DNA of 64,000 nt from NCBI GenBank assembly GCA_002973635.1, contig CP027224.1, positions 3,110,501 through 3,174,500 of the forward strand, written 5' to 3'. Of this stretch, positions 36,700 to 44,436 are shown one piece after another (positions within the stretch are counted from its first letter, which is position 1; each line of letters opens with the position of its first letter). The position numbers were made by a program, and so were the translations under genes. Source of the DNA: Lysinibacillus sp. B2A1 (GTDB taxonomy: Bacteria > Bacillota > Bacilli > Bacillales_A > Planococcaceae). Below the pieces are notes generated by a model that was given only the letters and a program-made list of their open reading frames with translations, was not told where the DNA came from and searched no databases.

Positions 36700-37467
36700 T
36701 TATTCAAAGACAATCATTTCACCGACTTCTATAAATCCGAAGCGTTTATAAATATTTTTTCCATCCTCTGATGCCTGTAAGACTACTGGCTTTTGTTTAT
36801 CGATTGTTTGACTGAGTAGGAACTGAAACATCTCACTGCCATAGCCCTTTCCCCTAAACATATCTTTTGTCATTACATCATAAATACCGTAGCAATCATT
36901 ACTGTCGATTAATAATCCCGTAGCTACAGGCATTTCCTTTATACAACCAATAAACATTCGAGCTTTGGTTGCTAATTTTTCCTGAGAGAATTTATGAAAA
37001 TAAATTTCTAGCGCATCTCTTTCGGGTGTTCCTTCAAATAAACTTAGAAAAACCTCTTGATACTGTAGTAGCCCTTGCTTGTTGCTTACTTGTGTAATAT
37101 TAAGATGATTGGAAATTCGTTGACTGGTATGAAGTGTATGGTCAAGCTTCATCATAATATTTCGTTCAGCTTCCTTTAAGTTATATTCCTTTATTAGTTG
37201 TAACCAATCATCGCTTAGAATATTGGCATCCACCCATGTACTGAAAGGATGTTCTTTTACAATAAAATGATTAATTCCTTGTTTTATATGATTTTCGTTA
37301 TGAATCGTAGGGGATTTTACCAATAACATATTAAATGTATCAGTAGGAATCTCTGTGTTGGCTATTACAAAGTCAGCTTCCTTTATCAATTCTCCAGAAA
37401 CTGCATGAGTAAATAATTTTAGTTTTTCCTCTAAATTACTTATCACTAATTGTTGACTTGTTTTCAT
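36700..37467 (-). CDS. GNAT family N-acetyltransferase
   Basis: About 255 residues; C-terminal GNAT domain with the acetyl-CoA loop motif RGKGYGSEMFQFLLSQ and the terminal YKRFGFIEVGE. The N-terminal 120 residues are a separate domain of unknown role. ATG 37467 follows GGAAGG by 9 bases; the open frame to 37500 lacks a site. Confidence 0.8.
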   Translation of the reverse strand: MKTSQQLVISNLEEKLKLFTHAVSGELIKEADFVIANTEIPTDTFNMLLVKSPTIHNENHIKQGINHFIVKEHPFSTWVDANILSDDWLQLIKEYNLKEAERNIMMKLDHTLHTSQRISNHLNITQVSNKQGLLQYQEVFLSLFEGTPERDALEIYFHKFSQEKLATKARMFIGCIKEMPVATGLLIDSNDCYGIYDVMTKDMFRGKGYGSEMFQFLLSQTIDKQKPVVLQASEDGKNIYKRFGFIEVGEMIVFE

Positions 37468-37638
37468 ATTTTTCAACCTTCCACTTTTAGTAGTGCGCAC
37501 TATATTTCATTATAAAGTCAATGAAAGATAAAAAATACAGAGTTCACTGTTTTTATATCCTCCCATAATTTTCTGAAAATATGTTTAATAATTGTTCCTT
37601 TCATTTATTAATTTAAGTCAACTGACCCCCTTCCTTGT

Positions 37639-37667
37639 TTGACAAAAGGTTGTGTTAAGCTTAAAAT
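37639..37667 (+). promoter_or_regulatory. Promoter of the ArsR-rhodanese gene
   Basis: TTGACA (37639-37644), 17 bases, TAAAAT (37662-37667): near-consensus sigma-A promoter abutting the operator. Confidence 0.75.
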
Positions 37668-37700
37668 TCAACTATTCAATAAATTAATTGAATAGTTGAA
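37667..37700. promoter_or_regulatory. ArsR-type operator, 14-bp perfect dyad
   Basis: TTCAACTATTCAAT and ATTGAATAGTTGAA separated by 6 bases, placed on the transcription start, 15 bases before the regulator's start codon. Autorepression is likely. Confidence 0.75.
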
Positions 37701-37715
37701 GGGTGGTTTGTTTGT

Positions 37716-38366
37716 ATGGTGGACGAACGAAATTTAAAGGACTTATTATATCAAGAATTTGCAAGGATAGGGAAATGCTTATCAAGTCCAAAACGATTAG
37801 AAATTCTTGATATTTTATCTCAAGGCCCTAAATCTGTGGAGGCATTAGCCAAAAATACGGATATGTCAGTAGCCAATGTATCACAGCATTTGAAAGTACT
37901 ATTTAATGCAAGACTAGTCATATTTGAAAAAGAAGGAAATTTTGTTTTTTATGAACTAGCCAATGAAATCATAGCCGATTTTTTAACCACATTCCATGCA
38001 TTATCGGAAAAACAACTTAGCCAGGTTCAACAAATAAGGGAAGAGTTTTTAAATAATCAACTTGGATTAGATGGAATCACCTTAACAGATCTTGCTAGCC
38101 GTATGGATAAAGGGGAGGTATTGTTACTTGATGTAAGACCTAAGGAGGAATATGAAAAAGCCCATATTCCAGGAGCGGTTTCGATTCCTATTGCGGAATT
38201 AGAAGCGCATCTAGCATCGTTACCAACCAATTGTGATGTTGTTGCTTATTGTAGAGGACCTTATTGTTTAATGTCTGCCGAAGCGGTAAAAATTCTGAAG
38301 GCAAGTGGAATTAATGCTTTTCGATTAGAAGAGGGCTTTAGAAAATGGCAGCAATTAGCAAAATAA
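37716..38366 (+). CDS. ArsR-family regulator fused to a rhodanese domain
   Basis: 216 residues. Residues 1-95 are an ArsR winged helix (KRLEILDILSQGPKSVEALA, then MSVANVSQHLKVLFNARLVI). Residues 115-216 are a rhodanese domain with the active loop CRGPYC (catalytic Cys first) after LLDVRPKEEYEKAHIPGAVS. Such fusions are thought to sense persulfides or other sulfur species. The downstream MFS gene may be its target, 280 bases away. Confidence 0.88.
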   Translation: MVDERNLKDLLYQEFARIGKCLSSPKRLEILDILSQGPKSVEALAKNTDMSVANVSQHLKVLFNARLVIFEKEGNFVFYELANEIIADFLTTFHALSEKQLSQVQQIREEFLNNQLGLDGITLTDLASRMDKGEVLLLDVRPKEEYEKAHIPGAVSIPIAELEAHLASLPTNCDVVAYCRGPYCLMSAEAVKILKASGINAFRLEEGFRKWQQLAK

Positions 38367-38648
38367 TCATATGAAATTAGGTTTTATTATAGAGACATAA
38401 GAACAAGAGAAGGTGTGCGAATGCTGCATGAATAAAAAAGTAAAAATATTTTTATAGGAGAAGCTGTAGAATGTAAAAAATTGAACATCCAAGTTTTAAT
38501 GTGAAAGTGCTAATGAATAAATTTATAGAATTGGCTTGTGGAACACGCTTAAAGTCGAGATAACTAGTTGAAATCTCTTCTTATCGAATGGGCTGACAAA
38601 ATGGTCACATTTTAACAACTAATAAAAATAGAAAGTAGGTGTTGTGAA

Positions 38649-39914
38649 GTGTTTAGTAAATCACAAAATTCCGTTGAACATTATATAGAATCACCCGAAA
38701 AGCTACAAAGTCTGTATAGGCGTGTGTTAATGGTTGTTAGTCTATCTCAAATATTCGGTGGAGCAGGACTTGCTGCAGGTATTACGGTAGGGGCTCTTTT
38801 AGCTCAACAAATGCTAGGAACGGATGCTTATGCTGGAGTACCTTCTGCTTTATTTACGTTAGGGTCGGCAGGTGCCGCTTTAATTGTGGGAAGACTATCA
38901 CAGCGTTATGGGCGTCGTACGGGTTTATCAGCAGGGTTTATTGTAGGAGGTCTAGGTGCTATAGGAGTAGTGATTGCTGCTATGTTGAATAGTGTCATTT
39001 TATTATTTGCTTCACTTCTAATCTATGGAGCAGGCACTGCAACCAATTTACAAGCCCGCTATGCTGGAACCGATTTAGCAAATAATAAACAACGAGCAAA
39101 AGCCATTAGCACAACCATGGTGATGACTACATTTGGGGCGGTTGCAGGTCCGAATTTAGTAGAAGTCATGGGAAAGTTTGCATTATCCATTGGTATTCCT
39201 GCACTAGCTGGTCCATTTCTCTTATCAGCAACAGCATTTATTTTAGCAGGTCTAGTCCTATTTATTATGTTGCGACCTGATCCATTAGAAATTGCGCAAA
39301 GGATAGAAGCACATAAACAAAAGTCTGCATCTGAAAATAACACGCAATCCATCCAACCAACAACCAATAAAAGAGGTCTAACAGTCGGTGCAACAGTTAT
39401 GGTACTTACTCAGATTGTAATGGTTGCTATCATGACGATGACACCAGTACATATGAAGCATCATGGACATGGTCTGACGGAAGTAGGCATTGTTATAGGA
39501 TTTCATGTAGGCTCCATGTATCTTCCTTCTCTTGTGACAGGAATACTTGTTGATAAAATCGGACGCACAGCTATGAGTATTGCTTCCGGGATTACATTGT
39601 TATTCGCAGGTTTATTAGCAGCATTTGCACCGAGTGATTCGATGGTGCTATTAATCATTGCACTTTCTTTACTAGGATTGGGCTGGAACTTTGGCTTAAT
39701 TAGTGGTACTGCTCAAATAGTAGATTCGACAGAGCCCTCTACTCGTGCAAAAACGCAGGGAAAAATGGATGTTTTAGTGGCACTCGCAGGAGCTTCAGGT
39801 GGTGCTCTTTCAGGCATGGTAGTGGCAAATGCAAGTTATGCGATACTTTCTTTAGCAGGGGGGCTTTTATCCCTATTACTTATCCCAGTTGTGATTTGGT
39901 CTAGAAGAGTTTGA
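38649..39914 (+). CDS. MFS transporter (YdeG/YxaM-like)
   Basis: 421 residues, 12 hydrophobic segments, motif A GRLSQRYGRRTGLSAGF, a second-half repeat LVDKIGRTAMSIASG, and a cytoplasmic His-containing loop (VHMKHHGHG). GTG start with AGGTG upstream. Lies 280 bases after the ArsR-rhodanese gene; the gap (38367-38648) has no gene or clear hairpin, so co-transcription is possible. Substrate unknown. Confidence 0.83.
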   Translation: MFSKSQNSVEHYIESPEKLQSLYRRVLMVVSLSQIFGGAGLAAGITVGALLAQQMLGTDAYAGVPSALFTLGSAGAALIVGRLSQRYGRRTGLSAGFIVGGLGAIGVVIAAMLNSVILLFASLLIYGAGTATNLQARYAGTDLANNKQRAKAISTTMVMTTFGAVAGPNLVEVMGKFALSIGIPALAGPFLLSATAFILAGLVLFIMLRPDPLEIAQRIEAHKQKSASENNTQSIQPTTNKRGLTVGATVMVLTQIVMVAIMTMTPVHMKHHGHGLTEVGIVIGFHVGSMYLPSLVTGILVDKIGRTAMSIASGITLLFAGLLAAFAPSDSMVLLIIALSLLGLGWNFGLISGTAQIVDSTEPSTRAKTQGKMDVLVALAGASGGALSGMVVANASYAILSLAGGLLSLLLIPVVIWSRRV

Positions 39915-40025
39915 GAAAGATAGTAATTCACTAAAAGACATTAAAGTTGTACTTTTTATTATGGTTACTAATTTCATTTAGCATAGTAATTGATGAATAA
40001 AATCTATAATTCTAGTAGTTTAAAA

Positions 40026-40059
40026 GAGGAGTCCAATATTCAGTTTAATGGACTTCCTC
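40026..40059 (-). terminator. Terminator of second PAF-acetylhydrolase-like gene
   Basis: GAGGAGTCCA pairs with TGGACTTCCTC with one bulge; T4 follows on the minus strand. Confidence 0.65.
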
Positions 40060-40118
40060 TATTAAAATTTATTCAATTATTTGCACCGTTCCTGGATATG
40101 GTGACAAGATTTTTATGT

Positions 40119-41423
40119 TCAATATGTCTCTTTGGGAGTGAACTGGCCGATTCCCTTTAATTCAAAGTCGAAAAATTTCAGTATTAGTTCATTTTCAGTT
40201 TCAATACAATATAATTTATCAATATCAGCTTTTCCGCGTTGTACAATATTTGCCAGTATAGGAGAGAAAAGCGGTAAATCGGTCAAGCTTAAATGTTTTG
40301 CCCCTTGGAAATGAACAGTATATGCTTCTTTGAAGTGTTCATTATTAGGTTTGTTTGCTATATAAATGGGACTAATTTCAAGCTGTCTCCAAACATCATC
40401 GGAATAAATGTTAAGGAGTGGGGTTGTAAAATCCTTGCTACTTGCTATAAAATCATCCAGTTCTTTCTTATAAATAAGTTCACTAAAGAAAGGGGCATCG
40501 ATATTTACTACTGCACTTATATCATCACGCTCTCTGTCTAGCCAAACACTTGCTGCACCGCCCATTGAGTGACCAAATACACCAATTTTCTCTGTATTGA
40601 TATGTGAATAAATAGGACTACTGTCTCTATTGGCTTTTTTTAGAATTGTGTCAATGACAAAATTCATATCGTCCGTTCGTAATTTCATCCATTTTTGAAT
40701 GATTTTGTAGAGTTCTTCCTTTGTGTAAATACCTTCTTTATTAGAATTGGTGATTTCATCATAATAAACTTTATTGATCATGGTCACACTTCCATCCTCT
40801 GAACGAGTATAGAAGGAGTGATAGGGATGATCGATGGAAACGACTACATAACCATGGCTTGCCAGCTCAGTAAATGTTGAGGCGTTACTTTCCTTGATAC
40901 CATATGCTCCATGTGAGAATACCAAAAGCGGATATGTTCCATCTGCCTTTTTTGGATACCAAAATGCCACATTCACGAATCTGTTTTGTTTCGTGTCTAC
41001 AAATTCCTCGATGCGGTCTTCATCGTAAAATGTTTCAGTAGCGGTTGCGACTTCATATTCTCCTGTCACTTTTGGAGATGGATACTGTGGAAAAATAATG
41101 ACAGGTGAAAATACAAATACAAATGTCAATATCATCATAATGGACTTCCACACAATGCTAGAAGTTTTGTATGGTTTGTTATTTGTTTTCTTAAGGATAA
41201 GAGTTACTGTCCCATTTAGAGCTAATAAGAAAAGTAGTATAGCAAGCATTACCCAGCTAAAATTCCAGACAAGCACTGATGAAACAGTAAGTAACACAAA
41301 TACTATAAATACAGCAATCCTAATCCAATTCTTTATTTTGTTATGGTTTTGCTTAGTCGCTATGCAGTAGATTGCAAAAGCAATTTCGAAAATCACAGCC
41401 ATTAGTAATAGTAAAATTCCCAT
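40119..41423 (-). CDS. Membrane-anchored alpha/beta hydrolase, PAF-acetylhydrolase-like
   Basis: 434 residues: three to four N-terminal hydrophobic segments, then LLVFSHGAYGIKESNAST, nucleophile motif GHSMGGA, VVNIDAPF, and a catalytic His candidate in GAKHLSLTDLPLFSP. The same domain order and motifs as the protein at 23855, so the two are diverged paralogues. GGAGG lies 7 bases before ATG 41423. Probably a surface esterase or phospholipase; the substrate is unknown. Confidence 0.82.
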   Translation of the reverse strand: MGILLLLMAVIFEIAFAIYCIATKQNHNKIKNWIRIAVFIVFVLLTVSSVLVWNFSWVMLAILLFLLALNGTVTLILKKTNNKPYKTSSIVWKSIMMILTFVFVFSPVIIFPQYPSPKVTGEYEVATATETFYDEDRIEEFVDTKQNRFVNVAFWYPKKADGTYPLLVFSHGAYGIKESNASTFTELASHGYVVVSIDHPYHSFYTRSEDGSVTMINKVYYDEITNSNKEGIYTKEELYKIIQKWMKLRTDDMNFVIDTILKKANRDSSPIYSHINTEKIGVFGHSMGGAASVWLDRERDDISAVVNIDAPFFSELIYKKELDDFIASSKDFTTPLLNIYSDDVWRQLEISPIYIANKPNNEHFKEAYTVHFQGAKHLSLTDLPLFSPILANIVQRGKADIDKLYCIETENELILKFFDFELKGIGQFTPKETY

Positions 41424-41530
41424 TGTTGTTCCTCCACCTCATAATTTTATGAAATCATCATAATAAACTGTTGGAAGGATGTATATGGAAAAACAGTAAG
41501 TTGTATTCACAGGCCAATAAGATGCAAAAA

Positions 41531-41556
41531 AACGGTAAGCTCTAATGCTTACCGTT
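41531..41556 (-). terminator. Terminator of LytTR-DUF3021 operon
   Basis: AACGGTAAGC, 6-base loop, GCTTACCGTT; T7 on the minus strand. Confidence 0.85.
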
Positions 41557-41600
41557 AAATAATTTGTTATCAGATAACTACTGCTTATTGAATTTCTTGA

Positions 41601-42035
41601 CTATTCACCAAAGTCTTTCTTCATTAATTTTAGTTTTTCATTGATTTTTTTTGCATCTTTTTTATCATTTTGCCATGAAAGTAAACGAACAATGATATAG
41701 ATTACCGCGATTTGCAGTGCTAGAAAGATTACACCTGATGCATCATTAACAATATTAATAGCGCTGCCTAGGACAATCAATAAAATCTCCAAAGTGAAGA
41801 AATGAATAATTATTCTTATACGCATTTTGTTCTCACTGAGATCATGAGGAGAATAAAAAATAAATCCTGTTAATGCACTTAAAAATGAAGATGCCATAAT
41901 GATATAAATCGATTTCAAATCAAAGGCCATGTCAGGATAAAACACTTGTCGCAACAAAGTAATCATCAAGATTATGGATGCGAAGATGATAAAGAAATCC
42001 TTAATTATCTTTTGTACAAATTTTAAAAAATTCAT
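41601..42035 (-). CDS. DUF3021 membrane protein
   Basis: 144 residues with four hydrophobic segments and a charged tail, the DUF3021 pattern. DUF3021 proteins are encoded with LytTR regulators and are presumed to keep them inactive at the membrane. 12 bases after the LytTR gene. Confidence 0.8.
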   Translation of the reverse strand: MNFLKFVQKIIKDFFIIFASIILMITLLRQVFYPDMAFDLKSIYIIMASSFLSALTGFIFYSPHDLSENKMRIRIIIHFFTLEILLIVLGSAINIVNDASGVIFLALQIAVIYIIVRLLSWQNDKKDAKKINEKLKLMKKDFGE

Positions 42036-42047
42036 ATGTATCCCTCT

Positions 42048-42485
42048 TTACAAACCAAGCATATTTTTAAGGACAGGCACATACTGTCTTGATATAACAG
42101 CACGTTCTCCGTTATCTAGCACCGCTTCGAATCGACCACTTATCGTTGGATAAACAGATGAAATTTTCGTGATGTTCAAAATGGTTGATTTCGATGCGCG
42201 AAAGCAGTTTTTTCCTTTGCATAATTCCTCTAGCTCGTATAGTTTTTGTTTTACCTCAAAAACGTTGTCTCTGCAGTAAATAAAAACTTTACCCTCAACT
42301 GCCTCGAAATAATAGATATCACTAAGCTTAATGCGGTGAATATGATCATTTTGATATCCGAGTAAAATAAGGTTTTCCTTTTTCAGCTTATTTATGATGT
42401 CATCTATCTCCTCATCAGCCTTATGACACCTAATAACAATCTCTTCCTCTAAATCTTGGCTAATTTCTACTATTGAAATTTTCAT
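42048..42485 (-). CDS. LytTR-domain DNA-binding regulator
   Basis: About 145 residues. The C-terminal LytTR domain is clear (KLSDIYYFEAVEGKVFIYC, then CFRASKSTILNITKISSVYP). The N-terminus lacks a receiver domain, as in stand-alone LytTR-DUF3021 pairs. ATG 42485 after GGGTGA; the GTG 42497 alternative adds four residues. Confidence 0.85.
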   Translation of the reverse strand: MKISIVEISQDLEEEIVIRCHKADEEIDDIINKLKKENLILLGYQNDHIHRIKLSDIYYFEAVEGKVFIYCRDNVFEVKQKLYELEELCKGKNCFRASKSTILNITKISSVYPTISGRFEAVLDNGERAVISRQYVPVLKNMLGL

Positions 42486-42909
42486 ATTATCACCCACGAA
42501 AATTCAAGTTATTTCATTCGTTTAGAATGCTATTAACTTGCATGCTCCTCCAGACAATCCTTTTTTTCATTTTAACAGATTAAAGTTTGGGATAGTAGTT
42601 AGAATCTGGCAAACAAAGTGGGGAGAGAAAAGGCGAGTTCCTATTCGTTATTTCTTTTATCCTCTTTATTAATAGGAATATTTTTAGAACTACTACAAAC
42701 CAAGGGAAATCAATTTCAAAATTGGATTTTCTACATGAAACATTACAGTTCTTTATTCATTTTTATAAAGTATTAATACAAAGTTTTGAAATGCTGTTCT
42801 CCTGACATTCAGCTGACACAATTCACTGATAAAGTGAAGGCTAAGCTTAGTTCAACTCAAAGCTTAGAGGTAAAAGCCTCGTCTACACTAATTCAAGGAG
42901 TGAATAACA
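42486..42909. other. Intergenic region with a dyad before the repeat-protein gene
   Basis: No gene. CTAAGCTT (42841-42848) and AAGCTTAG (42860-42867) form an 8-bp dyad with an 11-base spacer, 43 bases upstream of the next start, a candidate operator. Confidence 0.5.
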
Positions 42910-43881
42910 ATGAAAAGAAAAAGTAAGATTGTAACTTATGCTATGACAGGAGCTTTATCACTAGGGATAATTGGAGGTACAATTATTCCAACTTATGCTG
43001 CTACCGTTCAAAAAGAAACAGTAAATGTAGAAGAATACAAAAAGTTGGATGCTGAAACACAACAAAAAGTTAATGAAATTTTAAATAATCTGAGGAAAGA
43101 ACTAGCTGAATTAGGGATATCATTTCCTACAGGAAAAGGCGATATATTAGCAAATTTAGATGATGAAACGAGCACGAAGGTACAAGCCATTATGAATCAA
43201 GTGAAGGACGGTTCCTTAACGCAAGAGAAGGCCGATACACAACTTAAAGAACTGGGAGTGTCTCTTCCCGATCATAATTTTATGGGAAAAGGCGATAAAT
43301 TAGCAAATTTAGATGATGAAACGAAAACAAAGGTACAAGAAATTATGAAACAGGTGGAAGATGGTTCCTTAACGCAAGAGGAAGCCGATACACAACTTAA
43401 AGAATTGGGAGTATCTCTTCCTGATCATAATTTTATGAGAAAAGGGGATAAATTAGCAAATTTAGATGAAGAAACGCGCACGAAGGTACAAGCCATTATG
43501 AAACAAGTGGAAGATGGTTCCTTAACGCAAGTGGAGACCGATACACAACTTAAAGAACTGAGAGTGTCTCTTCCTGATCATAATTTCATGGGAGAAGGCG
43601 ATAAATTCTCAAATTTAGATGATGAAACGCGCACGAAGGTACAAGCCATTATGAAACAAGTGGAAGATGGTTCCTTAACGCAAAAGGAGGCTGATACACA
43701 ACTTAAAGAATTGGGAGTATCTCTTCCTGATCATAAATTCATGAGAAAAGGCGATAAATTATTAGCAAATTTAGATGATGAAACGAAAAAAGAAGTTACA
43801 AAGTTAATTGAAAAAGCAAAAGTTCAAATGGAAGAACTAGGAGTGGATTTGCCTACAAAGTTCAATCAATTAATTGATTAA
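42910..43881 (+). CDS. Secreted protein made of 51-residue tandem repeats
   Basis: 323 residues. Signal peptide residues 1-30 (ends PTYA). After a short degenerate unit (residues 45-75) come four near-identical 51-residue units at 76-126, 127-177, 178-228 and 229-279, then a partial fifth. Each unit holds NLDDETxTKVQ, IMKQVEDGSLTQ, ADTQLKELGVSLPDH and is predicted helical, acidic and Cys-free. The core resembles short helix-loop-helix linkers found in Bacillus surface proteins. No known family was recognised; no cell-wall anchor is seen, so it is probably released. AAGGAG precedes ATG by 8 bases. Confidence 0.85.
   Translation: MKRKSKIVTYAMTGALSLGIIGGTIIPTYAATVQKETVNVEEYKKLDAETQQKVNEILNNLRKELAELGISFPTGKGDILANLDDETSTKVQAIMNQVKDGSLTQEKADTQLKELGVSLPDHNFMGKGDKLANLDDETKTKVQEIMKQVEDGSLTQEEADTQLKELGVSLPDHNFMRKGDKLANLDEETRTKVQAIMKQVEDGSLTQVETDTQLKELRVSLPDHNFMGEGDKFSNLDDETRTKVQAIMKQVEDGSLTQKEADTQLKELGVSLPDHKFMRKGDKLLANLDDETKKEVTKLIEKAKVQMEELGVDLPTKFNQLID
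43135..43746 (+). repeat. 153-bp coding tandem repeat, 4 copies
   Basis: Four in-frame copies of 153 bp, high nucleotide identity, few indels. Likely to vary in number between strains by recombination. Confidence 0.9.
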
Positions 43882-43994
43882 GCAAAGAAGACTATCTAAC
43901 AATATTTTTCTATAAAATAAGATAATGGTAAGATGCTACTTTCGCCTGGAATTTATCGAAAGAGTAACAATTTTTAGATGAAGATGATGCTGAA

Positions 43995-44023
43995 TTGAAT
44001 TCTTATAAAAAATTTGTTAATAT
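43995..44023 (+). promoter_or_regulatory. Promoter of the leader
   Basis: TTGAAT (43995-44000), 17 bases, TAATAT (44018-44023). Confidence 0.6.
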
Positions 44024-44051
44024 AAATATACAATTATGAGAGGACTGATGG

Positions 44052-44087
44052 ATGAACAATGATGAACTAATCTATATTTTATGTTGA
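44052..44087 (+). CDS. Leader peptide MNNDELIYILC
   Basis: 11 codons plus stop with GAGAGGA 7 bases upstream. Its last codons lie in arm A of the attenuator, so a stalled ribosome would block the A-B hairpin. Typical of leaders before ribosome-protection genes. Confidence 0.6.
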   Translation: MNNDELIYILC

Positions 44088-44246
44088 AATCAATAACTTC
44101 AAACTACAAAATATAGGATTAGTCTGTCCATTTTTATCAATCAATCAGTTTAAACTTTATTTGTCATGATTTCTATGGCAAAAAAGTCCTTATTCAATAC
44201 CAGTGAAAGACTAATCCTTCCAATGACAAATTGGGAGGATTTTTTA
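44066..44246 (+). promoter_or_regulatory. Transcription attenuator with anti-terminator
   Basis: Arm A ACTAATCTATATTTT (44066-44080) pairs with arm B AAAATATAGGATTAGT (44108-44123). Arm B also pairs, perfectly over 11 bases, with arm C (AGGATTAGTCT 44115-44125 with AGACTAATCCT 44208-44218). Arm C instead pairs with arm D (AATCCTTCCAAT 44213-44224 with ATTGGGAGGATT 44230-44241), followed by a T run: a terminator. A-B plus C-D gives OFF; ribosome stalling on arm A frees B to pair with C, giving ON. The pairing is seen; the regulation is inferred. Confidence 0.7.
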
Positions 44247-44286
44247 TTCTCTCATAAATAATTGAATCAATAAAGGGGAGAGAGAA

Positions 44287-44340
44287 ATGGGCGATTCAGA
44301 TACTATTGTTACGCATGTATTACTCCGTACAAGTCGTTAA
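44287..44340 (+). CDS. Second short open frame in the ABC-F leader, 17 codons
   Basis: MGDSDTIVTHVLLRTSR with GGGGAGAGAG upstream. It ends between interleaved hairpin arms (CTCCGTA 44323 with TACGGAG 44356, and TATCCATC 44341 with GATGGATA 44376) that cannot easily form together. Either a second translated control element or the N-terminal remnant of a dead gene (the frame continues after the stop with YPSNLYGEILEWMD). Confidence 0.35.
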   Translation: MGDSDTIVTHVLLRTSR

Positions 44341-44436
44341 TATCCATCAAACTTATACGGAGAAATTTTAGAATGGATGGATATACCGACTTTGTATAAA
44401 AAGTAAAAAGTGTTGATATACAAAGGAGGAATTATC

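Larger units (their letters stand above)
43882..44436 (+). other. Intergenic region: leader of the ABC-F gene
   Basis: Holds the promoter, an 11-codon leader peptide, three mutually exclusive pairing arms ending in a terminator, a second short frame and a second set of interleaved hairpins. Listed individually. Confidence 0.6.
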
